Positions 56,837 to 64,000 of a stretch of 64,000 bases of DNA are shown here, in pieces. The translations under genes were made by a program, and so were the position numbers. Source of the stretch: Ceratorhiza oryzae-sativae (lineage: Eukaryota; Basidiomycota; Agaricomycetes; Cantharellales; Ceratobasidiaceae); NCBI GenBank assembly GCA_030998015.1, contig JARWMV010000239.1, positions 1,426,001 to 1,490,000 of the forward strand. Direction: 5' to 3'. Each line of letters starts with the position of its first letter. Position 1 is the first letter of the stretch. The notes under the pieces were generated by a model. The model saw only the letters and a program-made list of their open reading frames with translations. It was not told where the DNA came from and did no database searches.

Positions 56837-58230
56837 ATGGCGACGCCAGATGTTGTCATGCACAAAGATGACGGTCCGGGGAGCGCAGTCGACGGCCCGG
56901 AGGTTGATCAGGCCATGACGAGCCCTACCGACGCACCTCCATCTCCCAACCATAGTGCTGCTGTTCGACTTTCCTATGGCCATTCAAACTCTACTAGCGA
57001 GCGTACATATATGGGGATTGAATCCGAAGAACAATCGGATGGGCACGATGAAGAACGCGAAGACCGAGGTGAACGCAAATCCGCGTCAGCGAGCGCAACT
57101 GGAACGGTTGCCCTCGACAGCAGTCTCCTAGAACCTGGGGCTCAACCAGCACCGCAACGGCCTGTGCAAAGTACTTCCGCGTTGAACAAAGCAAACTTGG
57201 TGCATGAGCTAGACGACTTTCTTGGAGAGCTGCCTAGCGACTCACCTCTCGCGGTTGACAACTGCCTGGTCGCGCCGTTCGACTCGGTTCCTCCTTCGCG
57301 ACCACCTTCGCAGCCCGGACCTCCTCTCATCAACAACGCTCCGTTTCCGTCTGACAACCGTATACAATGGATGCCAGATTTTACCTTTGGACCGTCTTCT
57401 GATCGTATAGATATACGGGCTTTCTTGAAAAATGTCGAGGACAATTTGGGATCGTCATCTGCTATGGGAACGCGAAAGAAAGCGGGAGAATTAATACCGG
57501 AGCATGTGGGCGGATGGGCAGATTTGCAGGCGATGGGAGAGTCGGAGAAGCAGTTGCTAGTCGAGGAATGTAGGTTCGTCCAGTCTCGATTCAACACCAC
57601 AACCAGTGCATTGTTCCATAGCGCCGTCGCCTTCGCCTTGACCGGTTATTTTTGGTGGTGGTGATTACAACTGACGCCATATTCATTCTCTACTTCTGCT
57701 CGTCAACTCGTCGGAACTTTAGTGTCTCGGACTTACTCGAACCACTCACGGACATTACCTCCGACCCAGCGCGACTTGCCTTTGTCCGGGACCTACACAA
57801 CCAGACGACACTTTCCATGCTTGGTCATACAACAGAGAGTATCAGGCTTCCTCCAGAGATGCGAGATAGGAAGAAAAGGGGAGGAGGAGAGGGGAAACCT
57901 GCGGGGGGACCTTGGGGCGAGGAGAACCCGCCAAGACCAAGTGAGGGGGTTGGACAAACCGGGTCAAGTGAGTATGTCCAGGACGGGCAGTCCGTTGGAG
58001 GTTCGAGCATGATTCTTGCACGAACCCAGGGGTCCGAACAAACTCCTATGGGTTCAGAGGATATTGTGATGACCGACCCGCATTCTGTGACTGGGAATGG
58101 TAGCGTGGCTGCGCCCACACTAGGTCGAGGCGTGAGCGGTAGAAATCGGAAGGGCAATCCCCGAACCGACACTGAGGGCAGGGCAACAGGTGGGCAAACT
58201 AGATCGTTTTTAGTCCATTCGGTCAAATAA
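56837..58230 (+). CDS. Unknown protein, disordered termini with a small helical core
   Basis: Exons 56837-57660 and 57723-58230 join in frame to 443 codons. The N-terminal 120 residues are Ser/Pro/Glu/Asp-rich. A more ordered centre follows: LNKANLVHELDDFLGELPSD, IRAFLKNVEDNLGSSSAMGT, ELIPEHVGGWADLQAMGESE, then VSDLLEPLTDITSDPARLAF and VRDLHNQTTLSML. The C-terminus is Gly/Ser/Pro-rich again. I recognise no family; a nuclear regulator is conceivable from composition. The donor GTGATT is weak, but the two halves have continuous coding character and no stop-free alternative exists. The start at 56837 is the ATG before the acidic block; an in-frame upstream ATG at 56783 would add 18 hydrophobic residues. 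Confidence 0.6.
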
Positions 58231-58504
58231 ACTTCGGCAGATCCTCTGCTTCTTGACCTCGAAAGTACGCTCAAAACAGTCTCATTGCGATCTTGGTTGT
58301 GAGCAAGGGCGTCCTCATATGATCATCGATTTGATTTTTCAGTTCTAGGCTCCCCCAAACGGCGAAGCATTTTGTGCGGAAGCCCAGATCCAGCGACGTC
58401 AACGTCTTGCCTGAAGTGGTATGTCCACTTTTTCCGTGATTTCGTGACTCTATTCAAACTGGAGGCCGACTGCGCAGCGGCCATCCCAAATTCCATTTCT
58501 CATT

Positions 58505-59465
58505 TCCGAGCAAGTCGCCGACAACATTCCCTCGCGTTCACCCAGCCCGAGCGCCACAGGTTTATGGGAACAAGCAGCAACTGGATCCCCACTGGATCGT
58601 CCCCACGCGATCATCGAACTATCAATTTTAACCCCAGCACCGCATCATCCTCATACGCCTCGCCACAGTTTGTCGCTCGCTTTGCTCAATAGCCAGACGT
58701 TGGAAGATATCAGCGAGGCCCTCGTCTGCGCTAGCCGGTGGATTCCTCGGAGTATGGGTGTGGCCGGTGGAGTGACTTCTGGGGCCTGCGCGGTTATCGA
58801 AGGCACTGTGTATGGTGATGGCGAGGGAGATGCTGATGGGAGGGACTATGCTGAGTATGGTACGTTTCTCAAGCCGCTCTGGGATTCTCACAGCTTCCCC
58901 TAGGAAACTCGTCGAATATCTTTCGACTCTCAAGGCTCAGAACAACTCGGCTAGTCTAAGTAAACGAGACAAAGACGCGATCATGGTTCCGGACGAGCAG
59001 CTGACGATAGGGCTGCCAATGTTACATACCCGCCTCGATTCGGTTCAGTGGAAACTTCACAAACCATATTGGTTTATGCACGACGGAGGGTGTGTTCATT
59101 GGATCGTGGTCACCTCTATCAGGTATGACGCCAAACTTTGGGTTACGCTTGGCCGACATCTGACACTCCCCGGAATATCAAGTCTACTCCACCAGTGCGA
59201 CCCACCACTTCCAACCCCCGAGAAGCCTTCAAACTGGCCCTATGTGACCTCGTTGTCTCCCCTTCCTCACCGCGCGCTATGCCGCGTATGTACGCGTGTG
59301 CCTGCCATTTTAGCAGTTTCAGGTGACACGCGCCTAGGTGAAAGTCCAAGTTTAGTCTGTGAGGGCTGTTGGGCTCTGTTGGGCCCTCCTAGAGCCGGTC
59401 GTGACTACTCGGACCAGGGCGACGGACTCCACGTCCTGCCGCTTGTGAGCCCAGACGGGTTATGA
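58505..59465 (+). CDS. snRNA-activating complex subunit 3 (SNAPC3/SNAP50)-like protein
   Basis: SNAPC3 binds the proximal sequence element of snRNA genes and recruits Pol II or Pol III. Seen here: LALLNSQTLEDISEALVCAS, then ACAVIEGTVYGDG, matching the SQTL-DLRDAI and FFIE-FYND blocks of SNAP50. Further on come QWKLHKPYWFMHDGGCVHWI and the Cys-rich end CRVCTRVPAILAVSGDTRLG with VCEGCWALL. The spaced Cys pairs resemble the SNAP50 zinc-binding end. A 60-base intron after VVTSI and an intron after DYAEY are needed; the second has an awkward phase (34 bases in frame, 44 bases out of frame). The true start is not found: coding probably extends upstream to about 58342 through one more intron. A gene of this class fits the Sm and LSm theme only by chance. 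Confidence 0.62.
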
Positions 59466-59747
59466 ATATATTATCATTATGCGCTAGCTGTATAGCCTAA
59501 CTAGCGTATTTAGCTATGTTATTGGATGTGCACGGAAGCACTAGTGAAAGTCAATCGTTCCGATCACTTTGATGAGATTTCTCCGGTCGACAACCCAAAA
59601 GGAGAACTTAGCCCCGTGCTATACCCATCAGGAAACTCTGCGTTTTCAACTTAACCGACGACCGAGTCCTGACAAAACTTACAATACTTATAAAGAGTCG
59701 CGATGTATCCACCGTAAGTTTCAGACTAATTATCTTACTCGCCCCCC

Positions 59748-61209
59748 ATGTCACCGAGCATGACTCCTCCCCCGCGCCTGCCTAGGATCGAATCATTGGG
59801 ATATAGCCCGGGTCCTGTAAGTCATAGCAACCTACGCCGTGCGGCGCCGATTGTCTGACGTTGCCCACCCTATGACCAGCAGAGCTCGTCGAGCAGCTCA
59901 ACACACGCTAGCTGGCTCTCGCCTCACTGGTCCCCTGCGCATCTCGAGAGCCCCCATCAGCCGGAGCATGTTGTCACGCTCTACATGGACGACTTGAGGG
60001 AAGAGAGCTCCACCTCTGAGCCTGCGCTGGCTGAGATACCTATGCCAATACGCTTCGACGTCGCCGTCAACGCATGGTGCACTTCCGGTGATGATCTAGC
60101 ACTCAGGCTCCAGCAGACACCGAGCCGGATCGATGGCCATGCGAAATTATGCACTATGCGTGGGCGGTACAAGCAATGCTTCGCACGCATCGTGGACAGT
60201 GTCGTCGAGCGGAGCTCGATACCGGTTGGCCTGAAACTCGCCCAGGACAAAAGCCTGCAGATCACTATCGAACCAGTAAGTCGGTTCGACCTGTTGAAGA
60301 GCAAAGCCTATCCTGACATCTTATCTCGTTGCGTTCAGAACCCTGCAGCAGCAGTATTGCCCCCCGCAGACCAGCACCTTGAGCTCGGGAAGCGTGCCTC
60401 GGACACCCGGCCAGGGGAGCAGACACTCCCTGCTGCCAAAAGACACATCGCCAGCTCGCCTTCGTCATCTCACCCTTCAGTTCCACAATCCACGACCCCA
60501 CCTCCAACCCCTGACCCACTGAGTCCGAACGAGATCCAAGGATGGCGAGCGGTCGACTTTTCCGGAGCCAGCGCCAGCTCTTCCGCCGGCCGCCGCGGCT
60601 CCCAATCCTGGACCGAGAGCGCCCCGGCCAGTACGGCCAAAGCCAAGTCAACCAAACTAAGGGACCCGAAGCCCGAAGTCAATGCAGTCATTGTCAACTG
60701 GTTACGCAATAGGTTTAGCAGCGAAGACGCGTACAACTATCACGTATTCACACATAGCAAGGGCAAGTCTTTGCCGATTCAAGACTTGCTTCGTGGGTAC
60801 CGGTACGCGGCTAGGTTGATAGCCCAGTACAACGATACTCGGACTCCAAGCGATCTAGAAGGCGCACCAGACCGCAAAATCTCCAAGGTGAGCTCGGACT
60901 CCGAGCACACTGTCTGAGTAATCTGCTAATTGTTACTCCAAGGCAAATATCTTTGCTGCGCTCGGCCGACAGACGAGTTGGGGTTCTGATACCGAGACTA
61001 CTCTTGCACTCGTCGACCTGTATGGACCGGGTGGCCCCAGAGAAGACGAGAGGATTGTGGCAATAATGACCGGCAAGTCTCACGGAGCCAAGGAGGGCTC
61101 CGTCGGCTTCCTTCACAGTTTGAAAGAGGTGGATAGAGAGTATACAGGCAAGCTCGGCAGTGGCCTAGGCCGTGTACGACAATCGTTTGAACCCTCTCCT
61201 TCAACATAG
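59748..61209 (+). CDS. Unknown Ser/Pro-rich protein
   Basis: Exons 59748-59816, 59880-60267 or so, 60331 or so to 60887 and 60943-61209 give about 426 codons. The middle intron (GTAAGT...GTTCAG, 63 bases) is in frame, so retention would add 21 residues. Ordered segments are IPMPIRFDVAVNAWCTSGDD, CTMRGRYKQCFARIVDSVVE, EVNAVIVNWLRNRFSSEDAY and LLRGYRYAARLIAQYNDTR. Between them lies a long Pro/Ser/Thr linker (PQSTTPPPTPDPLSP). The end has FAALGRQTSWGSDTETTLAL. No domain is recognised. All donors are GTAAGT or GTGAGC. Starting at the internal ATG 59985 would miss a first exon with clear coding character. Confidence 0.65.
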
Positions 61210-61337
61210 CTCTCCACCCTTTCGGACGTAGTATCGAGTAGCACATACCAGATTTATTTATTCAGCGCTGTTTTAATTTGTATTTTCAAGCTGTTTGTAA
61301 TGCGAGCCGAGAATGTACAACCGTTTCATACGCGCAT

Positions 61338-62758
61338 TTAGTCTTGTATGCGTGCTCCCATGAGCTGCGAATCCTGTTGTGCATTACTCCCTTCAAACAC
61401 AATCTTCATCCCTGTTCCAGCTGGAACAACGGCCTCGCCCAATGCGTTTGCTAGAGCAACTTTAGCGTTGAAACCCGTGCAGTGCATTGGCAGGACATAA
61501 GTGGGACTAGGGACCAGTCGTTCTGCAATAAAATCGACAGTTGGGCCAATACGATCCTGGAGTTCAGGCCCTGCAAGATGAAGCCCGCCGATGATGGCAT
61601 AAATAGGTCTACCGGGAAATTTCGTAGTGGCAGAGTGGATCACGTTGCAGATGCCCGCGTGCGAACACCTATCGAGCATGTGATGGGCAGCTTTGTTGAA
61701 CCTTTCAAAACATTGAGCTTACGCGCTTAGGATCACAAGCCCCTTGCCGAGTACGTCGATAGCTACGTATCGTTCGTCCATAATATCCTGCAGAACACCT
61801 CTGTACTACGTCCGAGCCAACCCACACACCACTTACAGGTTCCGGCGCCCAATCTCCCTTTACGTCCTCCGACAGAGTTGAGTGAAACTCGCGCCATCGT
61901 GCCCCGCCCAGTAAGCCTGTTTCAAATGCGGTCAATCTCGGGATCTCTCCGCTAACCCACACTGTGTTATTCGCAACTGCGTGGCCTTCGGAATGCGTCT
62001 CGACAACACCACCAGCGGCAAGAATATCGGTGTGTGTAGGATCTTCAGGCAACCGGCATATGACTTTTTCCGTTGGGGGTGGTGCGATCCCTCGTGCGAT
62101 GGGTCGGTCGGGATGGAGGTCAACGACCGTGGGCGTCGCCTTGGGCGTAACGCCAGAAGCTTCTGCTGATGCAGTCTTTGCGCGAGCAAGAGCTATCTGT
62201 TCGAGTGCGGCAACGATACCGCCCGAGTGGTCACGATGCCAGTGAGAAAGAACAATACACTCAATGGATTCAACCGGTGTTTGCAACGCGCTGAAGTTTC
62301 TAGTAATGCTCTTCGCTTCGGGGCCAGTATCGAACAGGACACGGTGGGCTTGACCCCGCGCCTCTGTCGTCTTTACAGAGGTTCAGTTTGACGCAGGGGA
62401 GTCGACATAGTGTTTCAACTTACAATCAGTATTGATAGGCCGTGTGCACCTGGTAAGTATAACCCTCGTGAGACTCGCAAGCTCATGCGATATTATTGGC
62501 TTACCGCAGCAAAAATTATCAAGGTCGAGGATTGGGACACCCGTCCTTTTGTCAATTGGGGGGTTGCGCTCGGTGAGATCTGCCTTGACTTCGTGTGTGA
62601 AGCCAGGGGGGAGTTTCGTCATCCTATATATTAAAGTGATAACAATATGATACATAATGAAGATAGTCGCTATGGATTCCTTACCACTCAATGCTATTAT
62701 CAACAATGACATCGAGGGTCAACTTGTCAACCCTTATAATAGATGAAATATTTGACAT
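61338..62758 (-). CDS. Metallo-beta-lactamase-fold hydrolase
   Basis: The metal motif HxHxDH is present as VLSHWHRDHSGGIVAALEQI. Upstream are LTLDVIVDNSIEW-MTKLPPGFTHEV and LDLDNFCC-GAHGLSILI, followed by VLFDTGPEAKSI. Downstream are GHAVANNTVWVSGEIPRLTA, GLVILSA-CSHAGICNVIHSA (Cys-Ser-His metal region), IYAIIGGLHLAGPEL and YVLPMHCTGFNAKVALANAL. This matches the subgroup related to the archaeal ribofuranosylaminobenzene phosphate synthase-like enzymes. In fungi it has no settled substrate. Several short exons are needed; the ATG at 62758 lies in a first exon that joins through TG-G (Trp) to MTKLPPGF. The fold and metal site are well supported, the reaction is not. Confidence 0.85.
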
Positions 62759-62914
62759 CGTTGGTTAGACTTGGTGGCGTGCCTGCACTTGGCACAAGCG
62801 CCTGTAAATTATGTAATCCTCGTGGCCACGCTCAGACCACGAGTCCAAAAGTAGAATGATCGTGCATAGTCCATATAAATGTTAAGGGTATAACTAGATA
62901 TAAACATTGAAACA

Positions 62915-63834
62915 TCATCCCAGGTAATGAAGTATGAGCCAGAAACAGAAGAAAGTGAATATGGCTCCAATCACAAATATTATAGTATCTTGTGTTCTGT
63001 CCAACCGACTTAGTAACGACGTTTTTAGTCCACCAAGCCATACTTACGTGCGCTTTTCAATCCACCCGATGACATCTCTACTAAGCCCGAGTGTGTTCGC
63101 AGCATCCAATAACCTCCTTTGGGTTCCCTTGAGAATATTCCGCTGATCAACCAGATTGTCCAGCACCTCCCGACCCTGAGCGATAAACGCGTCAAGCTGA
63201 TTCTCGGTGGACTCAATGAATGAGTGCTCTCGCAATGCGTGATCCTCTCGTAAGCCATAGGTAGGCTGCGCTGACGCGGCGAACGGGTTTTCCGAGTTTT
63301 CATTGCCGTTGGGACCGTTTGAATTGTGGAATCGTTGGCGAGTTGCGGACTGTGAGGCATCACCTAGCAAATCATTTCGATTTGCCTTGGCTTTCTAGAC
63401 GTTCCAAGTCAGCCCATCTCAAAGGATCCAACATACACGACTCGCCCTACCATGTTCGCGGCGTGTTCTTTCGCTCGATCAAACTCCAGTCGTAACTCTG
63501 TCGCATCCGTGCGAAATTTGGAAACTCGCCTACGTATAGAGTCAACGTGACAGACCAGAGGGTAGTTCATTATGTGCATACATAAGAGCTTTCTCTTGCT
63601 TGGCTTTGACCACTTCTTTCTTAGCCATGGACTCATAGTCGTCGATAGTCCTGTTGAACGCCGCCAACGATGCGGATATTTGCCCTGCAAATGTTTTAAC
63701 GGGTTGTTCAGGCATGTGCAAGCCACAATTTAAATACCGTTTAGTGAACTGGAAGTGTCCCCCGAGCGCAGTTTCTCTAAATCGCCATTAATAGAGGCGG
63801 TTTGTCTCAAGCCGAGAGTGTAGAGCGAATTCAT
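62915..63834 (-). CDS. BOS1: ER-Golgi SNARE BOS1 (membrin/GOSR2)
   Basis: Bos1 is the Qb-SNARE of ER-to-Golgi vesicles. The N-terminus reads NSLYTLGLRQTASINGDLEK, then ISASLAAFNRTIDDYESMAK (three-helix domain). The SNARE motif holds SFIESTENQLDAFIAQGREV, LDNLVDQRNILKGTQRRLLD and AANTLGLSRDVIGWIEKRT, with Gln in the zero layer. The last exon supplies the membrane anchor TIIFVIGAIFTFFCFWLILH, followed by YLG and the stop. Start at 63834: an in-frame upstream ORF exists but lacks family character. Exons join with short introns, including the terminal one through AC-A. Confidence 0.93.
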
Positions 63835-64000
63835 GATTGCGGTTCGTGAGCACAGACGTAAGTCGAGGTCGTCTTCTAGTTGATATTCCTGACTATATTC
63901 AATAAGAGATATAGGCAAAATACTGCGCGCCACGTCGCATAAGTCCCAAAGTGGTCGAGGTCAGCAGAGGCAACGCGAGTCGGCGCTTGGCAGAGTTTCC
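63835..64000. other. Upstream side of BOS1, right edge
   Basis: The stretch should contain the BOS1 promoter or leader. Nothing else is recognised before the window ends. Confidence 0.4.

Noticed and set aside
1..64000. Transposons, CRISPR arrays, viral insertions and clustered secondary-metabolite genes
   Set aside because: No reverse transcriptase, transposase, capsid, polyketide or peptide synthetase motifs and no long terminal or regularly spaced repeats were seen.

Overview
The window is nuclear DNA of a filamentous fungus, most likely an agaricomycete basidiomycete. Genes are packed on both strands with short spacers. Almost every gene is cut by many introns of about 45-65 bases with GT(A/G)(A/T)G donors, CTNAC-like branch points and AG acceptors. 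The protein set is that of a higher fungus. The style resembles Rhizoctonia/Ceratobasidium, but that is an impression and I could not run a search. I support 26 genes and one weak candidate. Most exon joins were worked out by hand from reading frame, splice sites and conserved protein motifs. No tRNA, rRNA, CRISPR array or intact transposon was seen.

Layout. 0.3-4.5 kb: two paralogous O-fucosyltransferase-like type II membrane proteins, head to head. 4.7-9.1 kb: SmD3, a HIT zinc-finger snoRNP assembly factor, the PX protein SNX3 and an NAD(P)-binding epimerase-like protein. 9.4-16.2 kb: a small unknown protein, the NMD factor UPF2 and a proteasome alpha subunit. 17-22.9 kb: purine nucleoside phosphorylase and an alpha-arrestin. 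22.9-27 kb: a gene-poor stretch with broken open frames. 27-33.8 kb: a Ser/Thr-rich surface protein and a P5B-type ATPase. 33.9-41.4 kb: a DOCK-family GEF, diverging from the ATPase gene across only 84 bases. 41.7-45.2 kb: LSm2 and cysteinyl-tRNA synthetase, divergent. 46-50.2 kb: a DUF2828/vWA protein and KTI12. 51-64 kb: an unknown disordered protein, ribosomal protein uS5 (RPS2), ornithine decarboxylase antizyme, an unknown protein, a SNAPC3-like protein, another unknown protein, a metallo-beta-lactamase-fold protein and the Golgi SNARE BOS1.

Most genes are housekeeping: RNA processing and decay, translation, vesicle traffic and proteolysis. They do not form one pathway. The antizyme and the P5B ATPase both belong to families tied to polyamine homeostasis, but they lie 21 kb apart and co-regulation is only a guess.

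Most notable points. The antizyme gene needs a +1 ribosomal frameshift, and its shift site is an unusual UUU-UAG in a run of five U, where the P-site tRNA can re-pair perfectly. SmD3 appears to contain a 6-base microexon. The proteasome subunit and LSm2 genes each have a first coding exon that is only the ATG. Two genes use GC-AG introns. Five single-base frame breaks lie in four otherwise conserved genes. They may be assembly errors at short homopolymers, so those proteins should be read with care.
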